DNA from: Hyphomicrobiaceae bacterium
GTDB taxonomy: Bacteria; Pseudomonadota; Alphaproteobacteria; Rhizobiales; Hyphomicrobiaceae
Assembly: GCA_016793635.1 (NCBI GenBank)
Contig: JAEUMD010000007.1
Location: forward strand, 111,674-175,673
Length of the DNA stretch: 64,000 nucleotides
Direction: 5' to 3'
Of the stretch, positions 9,020 through 16,343 are shown piece after piece; the stretch's first letter is position 1; the number at the start of each line of letters is the position of its first letter. A program made the translations under genes and the position numbers. A model generated the notes under the pieces. It was not told the DNA's origin. It searched no databases and saw only the letters and a list, made by a program, of their open reading frames with translations.

Positions 9020-9970
9020 TCAGGCACCACACGTCGACCGGATCGGAGCGGCGGCGAGAATGCGCCGCGCGGCATCGCAATCCGCTTGCATCTGCGCCTT
9101 CAACGCCTCGACCGTATCGAACCGGCGGTCGGCGCGGATGTGTTCGACGAATGCCACAGTCAGCTCGCGTCCGTAGAGGTCGCCGCTGAAATCGAGCAGG
9201 AACACCTCGAGCATCGGCGAACCGTCGTCGAAGGTTGGCCGCGTGCCGAGGTAGGCGGCGGCGGCCTGGCGGACGCCGTCGAGCTCGGCCCACACCGCAT
9301 AGATGCCGTGCGCGAGTGCCGTGCCAGGCTCGAGCGGAATGTTCGCCGTCGGGAAGCCGAGACCGGTGCCGCGCTTGAAACCACCCGCGACGGTGCCCCT
9401 CACCCGCCACAGCCGACCGAGTGCCGCCGTCGCGCCCTGGATGTCGCCTTGCGCAAGCTTCAGGCGGATCGCGGTCGAGGAGAAAACTTCGCCATCCTCG
9501 GCGACCGGAGCGACGACCGAGACGCCGAAGCCCAGCCGATCGCCTTCCGCCCTCATCGTCTCGGGCGTGCCGGCACGGCCCTTCCCGAAAAAGAAATCGT
9601 AACCGATCACGAGGTGGCGGGGCGCCAGATGCCCGACGATCAGATCCTCGATGAACGATTGCGCCGAACGCGCCGCCATCTCGCGATCGAATTTCAGCAC
9701 GACGGCAAGGTCGAGCCCCAACTCGCCGAAGCAATCGAGTTTCAACGGCAACGGCGTCAGGTGGAAGTGGGGCTCCGACGGCTGAAACAATTCACGCGGG
9801 TGAGGCTCGAACACGATCACACCCGAGGGCGCACCCATTCTACCCGCCCGTTGGCGAACTTCCGCGAGCAGCGCCTGATGCCCGCGATGAACTCCGTCGA
9901 AGTTGCCGATCGCCAGCACCGCGCCGCGCAGCGCGGATGTCACGTTCGCGGTGTCACGGACAACCTGCAT
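9020..9970 (-). CDS. ribF: Bifunctional riboflavin kinase / FAD synthetase
   Basis: 316 residues. The N-terminal FAD synthetase (nucleotidyltransferase) domain shows GNFDGVHRGHQ near residues 22-32. The C-terminal riboflavin kinase domain shows GLGFPTANI and the acidic FxGDLYG-type strand (LLDFSGDLYGREL). It converts riboflavin to FMN and then FAD. I placed the start at the ATG at 9970 because AAGGGGAGG lies just before it; an in-frame upstream Met would add 16 residues with no homology. It lies 71 bases downstream of the MaoC gene on the same strand. Confidence 0.95.
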   Translation of the reverse strand: MQVVRDTANVTSALRGAVLAIGNFDGVHRGHQALLAEVRQRAGRMGAPSGVIVFEPHPRELFQPSEPHFHLTPLPLKLDCFGELGLDLAVVLKFDREMAARSAQSFIEDLIVGHLAPRHLVIGYDFFFGKGRAGTPETMRAEGDRLGFGVSVVAPVAEDGEVFSSTAIRLKLAQGDIQGATAALGRLWRVRGTVAGGFKRGTGLGFPTANIPLEPGTALAHGIYAVWAELDGVRQAAAAYLGTRPTFDDGSPMLEVFLLDFSGDLYGRELTVAFVEHIRADRRFDTVEALKAQMQADCDAARRILAAAPIRSTCGA

Positions 9971-10040
9971 TGGCCTCCCCTTGCGGCGGTGGAGCGGGGC
10001 GCACACTCGGCGCGCCACCGCTCTGCGCCTCGCCGCGGCC

Positions 10041-10469
10041 TCAGCCGCGCGACGGCACCATCAGCATCGCCTCACCCGTCACAACGGGCTTGCCATTGAC
10101 GGCGCAGACGCACTCGAACCGCGCGCGCTTCTTCTCCGCGATTACCTCGACGACCTTCACCGTCGTGACGACCGTGTCGCCGATCTTGACCGGCGCCTTG
10201 AAGGCCAGCGTCTGCGACATGTAGATCGCACCCGGACCCGGCATCTGCATGCCGAACACGGCCGAGATATAGGCGGCCGACAGCATGCCGTGGGCGATGC
10301 GCTCCTTGAACATCGTGCCGGCGGCGTAGGCGGCATCGAGATGCACGGGGTTCTTGTCGCCCGAAACCTCGGCGAAGGCGACGATGTCGGCGTCTGATAC
10401 TGTCTTCGAGAGGGAGGCCTCCATACCGACGGCGAGGTCCTCGATGAAGTAGCTTTTCGTCGGCGCCAT
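10041..10469 (-). CDS. MaoC-like (R)-specific enoyl-CoA hydratase
   Basis: 142 residues forming a single hot-dog domain. The hydratase dyad is visible in SGDKNPVHLD (Asp38, His43), and the block FKERIAHGML matches PhaJ-type enzymes. Members hydrate trans-2-enoyl-CoA to (R)-3-hydroxyacyl-CoA, feeding PHA synthesis or acyl-CoA breakdown. A strong AAGGAAAAA precedes the ATG. It probably forms a short transcription unit with ribF. The substrate chain length cannot be told. Confidence 0.85.
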   Translation of the reverse strand: MAPTKSYFIEDLAVGMEASLSKTVSDADIVAFAEVSGDKNPVHLDAAYAAGTMFKERIAHGMLSAAYISAVFGMQMPGPGAIYMSQTLAFKAPVKIGDTVVTTVKVVEVIAEKKRARFECVCAVNGKPVVTGEAMLMVPSRG

Positions 10470-10771
10470 GACGTTTTTTCCTTGTGATCGCGGCTGGGGT
10501 CAATCGATTACGCACACATGCGGCGGACGAGCCGGCGGTGTGCGGCTCGCGCGTTTTGTGCGGTGCGGCGGCACACTAGCGGCGCCTCTCCCAAGCCGCA
10601 ATCGGTCTTGAGAAGCAACGTGTTCGATGATGCGGTGAGGGCACCGCACGGGGAAGTGAATGCGCCGAACTGCCGGCCTCCCGAGGCACCCGCTCGAAAA
10701 GTTCGGGAATTCCACAAAGGCACTTGATCGGCCCCGGCGCCTGACATATAGGTGGCGGCCTTGGAAGCGCT
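10470..10771. other. Intergenic gap, no gene seen
   Basis: About 300 bases between the divergent MaoC gene and tRNA-Glu. The open frames here lack a ribosome site and family resemblance. It presumably contains the promoters of both neighbours; no clear -35/-10 pair could be assigned. Confidence 0.5.
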
Positions 10772-10847
10772 GTCCCGTTCGTCTAGTGGCCTAGGACACC
10801 AGCCTCTCACGTTGGGAACAGGGGTTCGAACCCCCTACGGGGCGCCA
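10772..10847 (+). tRNA. tRNA-Glu (anticodon CUC)
   Basis: A 76-base cloverleaf. The acceptor stem GTCCCGT pairs with ACGGGGC (one G-T), the T arm contains GGTTCGAACC, and the anticodon stem CCAGC/GTTGG holds loop CTCTCAC with anticodon CTC at 10806-10808. The CCA end is encoded. It would read GAG codons. Confidence 0.97.
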
Positions 10848-11011
10848 CCAATCTTCACACATCGCTGGCATGAAACCGCTGCAACGAAACCGCGAGCGGT
10901 CCGGGGCCATGGATGCGCTGACGGAATGCGAGGCAGAGAATATTTCTGCACAAGCGACAGCAACCGTGCTTTTGCGAAGTCCAGACTGCTCCGGCGATTT
11001 ACTCCACCGAG

Positions 11012-11200
11012 CTATTCCGGAAGGTCGATCCGATCACGTGCTCTGCCGTGTGGCATGGTGCCGGCTGCGGTGCCATCGTCCCAGCGCTCGTAGCGCACGC
11101 CGGGGAATATGACGATCTGTGCCGAGCCACGTGCGGACACTGGTGCCGATCGATTGTGATTGCGCCTCGACGAGGCCCGGAATTCGACGACGTGTGCCAT
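11012..11200 (-). CDS. Small conserved hypothetical protein
   Basis: 62 residues starting at an ATG with AAGGGATTG upstream. The basic N-terminus (RASSRRNHNRS) is followed by IVIFPGVRYERWDD, a pattern I associate with small uncharacterised proteins of Hyphomicrobiales. No membrane segment or known domain is visible. It lies downstream of DUF1491 on the same strand, 148 bases apart. The function is unknown. Confidence 0.55.
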   Translation of the reverse strand: MAHVVEFRASSRRNHNRSAPVSARGSAQIVIFPGVRYERWDDGTAAGTMPHGRARDRIDLPE

Positions 11201-11348
11201 GGTCAATCCCTTTGTGACCAGTTGTGCTGCTCCTCTCCCGGGCGACTCGCTTTCATTCCCAGCCCTTACGAATTAACTGACAGCGTACGCCCGCGGTGCC
11301 TAGTCAATATCTGCAACGTCGGCACTCGCGCTGTTCCCTGTGTTGCAT

Positions 11349-11702
11349 TCAAGTTTCTGATTTGAGCAGCCAGTCATCGAGGAAGTGACGCCCGTCACGC
11401 TCCTCGACCTCGACGAGCCACATGTCGGAATCGAGCCTCGTCTCTCGCTCGAGACGCGCATCGGCATCGCGCTCGTCGATTGGAACCGCTCCCGAGATGC
11501 ATATCCATCGCCGATCGTACACGGCTTCATCTAGGCCCGTCGGCGCCGGTGCGAAAATCTGAGCCGTGCGATCGGCGCGTGTCACCTTGAGGAATATTGC
11601 CCCGGCATCGTCATCGCCGTGCCGCACGACGAACGCCTGCGCGCCCGCTGCCGCGCAGATGCGCAGATACGCCTTCACCCAAATCGCCGCCTTGAGACGC
11701 AT
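11349..11702 (-). CDS. DUF1491 family protein
   Basis: 117 residues. The family pattern is clear: IWVKAYLRICAAAGAQAFVVRHGDDDAGAIFLKV at the start, a PAPTGLDEAVYDRRW centre, and an acidic end WLVEVEERDGRHFLDDW. I used the ATG at 11702, which matches the family N-terminus and has GGGAG upstream. DUF1491 proteins are common in alphaproteobacteria, but no activity is established. Confidence 0.85.
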   Translation of the reverse strand: MRLKAAIWVKAYLRICAAAGAQAFVVRHGDDDAGAIFLKVTRADRTAQIFAPAPTGLDEAVYDRRWICISGAVPIDERDADARLERETRLDSDMWLVEVEERDGRHFLDDWLLKSET

Positions 11703-11760
11703 GTTCAGCGCTCCCGCTCGCATTGACGGCGCACGATGCCACGTCCGAACGGCGAGCGGC

Positions 11761-11799
11761 TAGGGTCGGGGTCTGTTGACTAGGGTCGCGGTCTGTTGA
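11761..11799. repeat. Short imperfect tandem repeat
   Basis: Two nearly identical 19-20 base units, TAGGGTCGGGGTCTGTTGAC and TAGGGTCGCGGTCTGTTGAG, sit head to tail between DUF1491 and the truncated peptidoglycan-binding gene. They differ at two positions. They may mark the deletion or rearrangement that shortened that gene. Confidence 0.8.
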
Positions 11800-11890
11800 G
11801 ACGTGAAGCGCAACCGATGCCAACGTTCGAGTGTGCAGCTGGCGATCTTGAGGGATCCGCGGATGCGGCTCCATCAACGCCGACACCACT

Positions 11891-12247
11891 CTAGTCGCTC
11901 GCGGATCGCGACATCAAACTGGCGATGCCGTCCGTATCTCCGCCGTACCCACTCCGCGCTGCGAGTTCGTCTTGGACCGATCGCTTGAATTCGTCGGTCG
12001 TCGTGGTGCCGCGCGACGAGCCGGTGCGAGCACTACCCGCAGCAACCGGTACATTCTGCCGCACCGTCGTCGCGCTGCCGGCGAATGATGACGGCGTTGC
12101 ACCCGGCAAGATGTCGAGGCCCCGATAAGCGTGCTCCGGGCGTGCTCCGCGCAAGGAGCTCGGTTGCATCGCCAAGAGATTGAACGCCACCGAACCGACG
12201 ATGACGCAGATGGTCGCAAATCCGAATTTGAGCTGGCGCGAAGACAT
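11891..12247 (-). pseudogene. Truncated peptidoglycan-binding protein
   Basis: 118 residues: one N-terminal hydrophobic anchor (FGFATICVIVGSVAFNLLAM), a Ser/Thr-rich linker, then only the beginning of a PG_binding_1 repeat (VQDELAARSGYGGDTDGIASLMSRS) before a stop. In intact homologues next to DUF1491 this repeat continues for another 35-40 residues. The DNA after the stop (11760-11890) does not clearly restore it in another frame and contains a short direct repeat. I call it a C-terminally truncated gene; a short functional version cannot be excluded. Confidence 0.55.
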
Positions 12248-12465
12248 GACGATCCGGGGGTGATTGCAGCTGGGGCGATTATCCGTCGCTCATCTTAACG
12301 AGCTGTTAACCGGCCATACCGGTCCCTTAATGCGAGCCATGCAATTTTGCGAAAGTTGGTGCGCGCCAGCCAACCGTTCCCTCGCCATGCTCGGACAGCA
12401 TTTGTTGACGCAGCGACGGTAATCATAACGCCTGCAATTTGATGCACCTGATCGAGGGGCAAGCC

Positions 12466-12840
12466 ATGTTCTCCATCCGCACACTCGCGTTGGCGGGATT
12501 AGTCGTCTACATGCTTCCGACCGACCCGGCGCAGCAGCAGCTGTTCATGGAAAAAGCCATGGCGGCAGCGCATTGGACGAAGACATATTGCGACCGCAAC
12601 GCGGCGACCTGTGAGATCGCCTCAGGCGTGTGGAGCGAGATGAAGCAAAAGGCATCGTTCGGCTTCGCCCTCGCCTACGACATCGCGACCCGCAAGTCCG
12701 GCTCGGAGCCGGCAGACGGCTTCATCGACGCCAGCAGCGACCGCCCGCGCGCATGGCCTACGTCGAACAAGCCTTCGTACTCCGGGACCTTGACGCAGGA
12801 CGACTTGCGTCCAGTCTGGCGCGGTCATCCGGCGCCTTGA
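12466..12840 (+). CDS. DUF5330 family protein, probable exported
   Basis: 124 residues from the ATG with GAGGGG upstream. The hydrophobic N-terminus (TLALAGLVVYMLPTDP) looks like a signal anchor. It is followed by a helical segment with two Cys (TYCDRNAATCEIA) that could form a disulfide. The C-terminus ends in TLTQDDLRPVWRG, as in DUF5330 proteins of Hyphomicrobiales. The role is unknown; the Cys pair and leader suggest a periplasmic location. sufE follows 91 bases later. Confidence 0.7.
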   Translation: MFSIRTLALAGLVVYMLPTDPAQQQLFMEKAMAAAHWTKTYCDRNAATCEIASGVWSEMKQKASFGFALAYDIATRKSGSEPADGFIDASSDRPRAWPTSNKPSYSGTLTQDDLRPVWRGHPAP

Positions 12841-12931
12841 CCCGGCCTGTCGCACCACAACCTGATTCATCGTCGTCTCCACGTCCTTGCATCTGCGGTG
12901 CCGATGCCTCTATCTGAGGCTTGGTGGAGGC

Positions 12932-13369
12932 ATGATCGGAACAGCGATGCGACTGGACGAGATCCGCGACGACTTCGAGCTCCTCGACGACTGGGAGGAT
13001 CGCTACCGCTACGTCATCGAGCTCGGCCGCAAGCTGCCGCCGTTCCCCGAGGCGATGCGCACCGACGCCAACAAGGTGCGTGGTTGTGCCAGTCAGGTCT
13101 GGATCATCAGCCGACCGGACGAGCGCGGCGGCGTGCGAACGCTTCACTTCGAGGGTGACAGCGACGCGCACATCGTTCGCGGCCTCATCGCCGTGCTACT
13201 CGCGATCTACCAGGACATGACGCCCGAGCAGATCCTCGCGATCGATGCGACCAAGGCGTTCTCGGACCTCGGCCTCGCCCAGCACCTCACGCAGCAACGC
13301 TCCAACGGCCTCGCATCGATGGTCGCGCGCATTCGCGCCGATGCCACCGCCGCCGGTTCGGGCGCGTAA
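12932..13369 (+). CDS. sufE: Cysteine desulfuration protein SufE
   Basis: 145 residues. The sulfur-accepting Cys is Cys52 in KVRGCASQVW, and the family features DDFELLDDWEDRYRYVIELG and LGLAQHLTQQRSNGL are present. SufE takes persulfide sulfur from the cysteine desulfurase SufS for Fe-S assembly in the cytoplasm. The ATG at 12932 has GGTGGAGG before it; an upstream in-frame start would add 15 residues without homology. No other suf gene is adjacent. Confidence 0.95.
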   Translation: MIGTAMRLDEIRDDFELLDDWEDRYRYVIELGRKLPPFPEAMRTDANKVRGCASQVWIISRPDERGGVRTLHFEGDSDAHIVRGLIAVLLAIYQDMTPEQILAIDATKAFSDLGLAQHLTQQRSNGLASMVARIRADATAAGSGA

Positions 13370-13428
13370 AATCTCCCGCCGCCCGCGACACCCGCTGGCC
13401 GGCGCGGCCTCAGGCCCGTGTCGCGCGC

Positions 13429-14286
13429 TCAGCCGTCGATTGTCGGGCGATAGTCGGCGGTCGCCCAGTGCTGGATCACGGCAGCTGCCGATGATGCGAG
13501 CCGCCCGCCGAAACCATAATGGCGCGCCAGTGCGTCGAGCGCCATGTGTAGCGCGACCTTGCCCGAGCGCTGCGGCCATCCCGCCTCGCGCTCGAGTTGC
13601 TCCAGCCCCTTGAGGTGACAGCAGACCTCGAGCAGAACACTGGCCAGCTCCGGGCCGACCGCTGCGAGTGCTCGCCCTACCCTGTCGCGCGCCGCGACGA
13701 CGCTGTCTCGCAAGTCTCCCGCCGCTCGTCCCGCCTGCGGGCTTCGTGACTGCCCCGACCCCAGTGCCGTCCAGTTGGCGGTGACGCGCGGCGTCAACTG
13801 GCCAAGTTCGAAGTCGGCGCGCAGCCGCTCGCCTGCGTCGAACTGGGTATCGCTGACCATCGGCTGGCCATTGCGATCGCGCCGCCGACGCAACCATCCG
13901 AGTGGGCTCTCGGCGAAGTTCTCGACCGGACGACCGGCAGGCGACGTTTCGGCGACATCGGCTCCGCGCGCTCCCGTCAGCGCCGGCTCTGGCCCGCCCG
14001 CCGTTGGACCGGTCCGAACCACGAGAAGGCGTCGCGCCTCCGCGCTCAGCCCCCAGCCCGCCCCCTCCCGCTCTCGCACGATCAATGCGGCCGCGACAGC
14101 CGCCCTCCAAGCCTCCGCAGATGCGCGATGGAGAACGTCGGGTGTCTCCCCCCCGCCTCGCCGCACCACCCGCACCGCTTCGACGCCACCCTGGGCGTCT
14201 TCGGCCAGCTCGACGCGGGCGTCGGCACGCGCCATTGCCTTCAATAGCCGCAGCACTCCGCGACCCGGACCCGAAGTTGCGTTCAT
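13429..14286 (-). CDS. DUF6456 domain protein, probable DNA-binding regulator
   Basis: 285 residues. The C-terminal half carries the DUF6456 pattern (NFAESPLGWL, DTQFDAGERLRADFELGQL, TPRVTANW, LLEVCCHLKGLEQLE, GKVALHMALDALARHYG). The N-terminal part is a degenerate winged-helix-like region. Its ATG shares one base with the stop of the DnaA-like gene (TGATG), so translation is probably coupled. It likely works with that partner; its target is unknown. Confidence 0.75.
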   Translation of the reverse strand: MNATSGPGRGVLRLLKAMARADARVELAEDAQGGVEAVRVVRRGGGETPDVLHRASAEAWRAAVAAALIVREREGAGWGLSAEARRLLVVRTGPTAGGPEPALTGARGADVAETSPAGRPVENFAESPLGWLRRRRDRNGQPMVSDTQFDAGERLRADFELGQLTPRVTANWTALGSGQSRSPQAGRAAGDLRDSVVAARDRVGRALAAVGPELASVLLEVCCHLKGLEQLEREAGWPQRSGKVALHMALDALARHYGFGGRLASSAAAVIQHWATADYRPTIDG

Positions 14287-14663
14287 CAGTGCACCAGCCA
14301 GCCTGCGCTTTGACGAGGGCGGCCAAGGCGCGACGGGATCATGGCGAGGACGGCGCGCTCGAGCAGCTCGAGCACATGATCGAACGTCGGGTCGTCACGA
14401 CCGTCCTCGATGACGCTGCACGCGTGCGAAACGGTGGTCCGGTCACGGGCGAAAAGCCGCCCGACGTCGGTCAGCGACTTGCCGCACGCGACATGCGCCA
14501 GATACATGCCGACTTGGCGGGCCCGGGCGACATGTGCCCGCCCCCGCGTCGCCCGCCTCAGATCGCAATTGTTGATGCCGAAAATCTGCGCCACCGTCTG
14601 CTCGATGACGAGCCGCTCGATCCGTTCCTCGCTATTCAGCTGAGCCGCCGTTGTATCGTCCAT
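14286..14663 (-). CDS. DnaA domain IV-like helix-turn-helix protein
   Basis: 125 residues from the ATG preceded by GGGGATCGAGG; a longer frame reaches 14780 but lacks a ribosome site. The block TRGRAHVARARQVGMYLAHVACGKSLTDVGRLFARDRTTVSHAC is the DnaA-box-binding fold (domain IV), including the DRTTVxHA signature that recognises DnaA boxes. The AAA+ domain is absent, so it is not the initiator; it may bind DnaA boxes as a regulator. It is followed without a gap by the DUF6456 gene. Confidence 0.8.
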   Translation of the reverse strand: MDDTTAAQLNSEERIERLVIEQTVAQIFGINNCDLRRATRGRAHVARARQVGMYLAHVACGKSLTDVGRLFARDRTTVSHACSVIEDGRDDPTFDHVLELLERAVLAMIPSRLGRPRQSAGWLVH

Positions 14664-15065
14664 CCTCGATCCCCAGGGTTCGACGTCCAATGTGGTGACT
14701 GTCTCCGGCATGGACCGGAGCTGGAGGCGGTGCCGTAGCCGGAAGAATGTCCCGACATTTCTACTTGGCGCAGCTCCCACGACTTAAGATCATCGAAGAG
14801 TGCGCACCGCTCTACTCAAAGATATTCAGGTCGTGAACGAAGGGGATAACTTCTGAGGTCTCCGTCTCCGCTCGTACACTTCGCGGGACGTAGCAAGATC
14901 AGTACCGCAGATCAGGTTGTAGAGACGATTTATCCCCGGGCGGCTCCCATCGCCCTAGCCTCACGACCTTGAGATGGCAGTCGGGCGCCTGCCCGATGCC
15001 GGCGTGGGCGAGACGTACGGCGAACAGACGCGCCGGCTCTTGCCCGTGCAGCGCGGAGCGATGCG

Positions 15066-15428
15066 ATGGATTGGGCACGGGGCATCGACACGGCAGCGCA
15101 TGGCGCCTCGGCGCCGGCCCAGCGCGCACGCCCGAAAACCCCACTGTCCCGCCCGACGACCGCCGCCTACGATCGAGATCGCGACTTGCCGCGCCTCACA
15201 TCTCTCTGGCCGGCGGAGCTTGCCGACCGGACGCGTCAGGGCCGGGCCCGGCTCGTCGGACGTCTACGCCGCGCCCTTCGCGAGGAGCGTCAGCGGGGCC
15301 TCGCGGGACACTGGACTTACGATCTAGCACGCCATGCGCAACTTCTCGCAGCCTATCGGGCCGAAATCGTCGAGCTGGCCCGCATTATCGCGGAGTGTTC
15401 GGCGCTGGGAAGCGCGGAAAATAAATGA
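15066..15428 (+). CDS. Hypothetical protein
   Basis: 120 residues, Arg and Ala rich. The C-terminal two thirds look helical and amphipathic (LADRTRQGRARLVGRLRRALREE, then HAQLLAAYRAEIVELARI); the N-terminus is probably disordered. GGAGCG lies before the ATG. There is no domain I recognise. It is placed between the DnaA-like pair and mucR, convergent with mucR. Coding status is moderately supported by sequence character only. Confidence 0.5.
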   Translation: MDWARGIDTAAHGASAPAQRARPKTPLSRPTTAAYDRDRDLPRLTSLWPAELADRTRQGRARLVGRLRRALREERQRGLAGHWTYDLARHAQLLAAYRAEIVELARIIAECSALGSAENK

Positions 15429-15496
15429 GCGGCGGGCCTGCGCCACGCCGCTGCAGATGACGATGCCGATGTCCGATGCGCTCGATACTGTATCGT

Positions 15497-15904
15497 CTAC
15501 TCGTCGCGGCGAGTGCCGAGGCCCATCTTCTTGGCGAGATCCGAGCGCTGGCGCGCGTAGTTCGGCGCCACCATCGGATAATCGTGCGGCAACCCCCACT
15601 TCTCGCGGTATTCCTCGGGCGTCATGTTGTAATGGGTGCGCAAATGGCGCTTCAATGACTTGAACTTCTTCCCGTCCTCGAGGCAGATGATGTAGTCGGG
15701 CATCACCGATTTCTTCACCGAGATGCGCGGCCGCTGCTCCTCGCGCTCGGGCTCCGGCAGACGGCCCGTCACGCGGACCAGCGCGGCATGGGTATCGTTG
15801 ATGAGCTGCGCGACCTCGTTCGCGCCGAGCGAATTGTTGCTGACGTACGCCGAGACGATTTTCGCCGTCAGCTCAACCAGCCCACTCTGCTCCACTTCTT
15901 CCAT
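15497..15904 (-). CDS. mucR: MucR/Ros family zinc-finger transcriptional regulator
   Basis: 135 residues, family length. The zinc finger uses Cys74-x2-Asp77-x9-His87-x3-His91 (CLEDGKKFKSLKRHLRTH), followed by the conserved NMTPEEYREKWGLP. MucR proteins are H-NS-like silencers binding AT-rich DNA and control exopolysaccharide, motility and cell-cycle genes in rhizobia and relatives. Regulation of the polysaccharide genes in this window is plausible but not shown. The AT-rich DNA upstream (16020-16140) could be its own target. Confidence 0.92.
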   Translation of the reverse strand: MEEVEQSGLVELTAKIVSAYVSNNSLGANEVAQLINDTHAALVRVTGRLPEPEREEQRPRISVKKSVMPDYIICLEDGKKFKSLKRHLRTHYNMTPEEYREKWGLPHDYPMVAPNYARQRSDLAKKMGLGTRRDE

Positions 15905-16343
15905 GATACGCCCCTCGTCGTTCGGTCACCCATGCCCCCGCCCCCCGAGACGCGGAAGCCGCGGGACTCGCGCTGTGCGCGCGGTTGTCGATGCGGCTCG
16001 CGAGCGGCAAGGAGGGGAGTAGGTCATGAATTGAAAGCTTCGATTACTGAGACCAAATCGAGTTGACTGTCAACAACAACTCCACAAAAGCAGCTCATAT
16101 TCCTAACGAAGATTGTCTATAGCAACACAACCAACTTGCAATCGTTCACTCTATTTCCAGTCATCCTGACGCTTCTTGCACGTTCACCGTCAGCGCGAGC
16201 CCGCATCGCGGCTTGCCGGAGGCGCAAGCGCCCCCCATTATCCCTCACGTCATCCTGCCCCAAGCATCGACCCGGCCGGCCAGTGCGATGCCCGCCCAGT
16301 TTCGACAAGCGCCGCAAGTCCCGAAAGCCACGAGAGGATCTTC
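15905..16343. other. Divergent regulatory region between mucR and oligopeptidase B
   Basis: 439 bases with no gene I support. The part at about 16030-16150 is markedly AT-richer than its surroundings, with several short T/A runs, and is the likely promoter area for mucR. Possible coding extensions of oligopeptidase B into this gap lack family similarity and were not used. Confidence 0.5.

Noticed and set aside
16176-16343. A longer oligopeptidase B start (TTG)
   Set aside because: The extra 56 residues have no homology, and a good ribosome site precedes the ATG at 16344.
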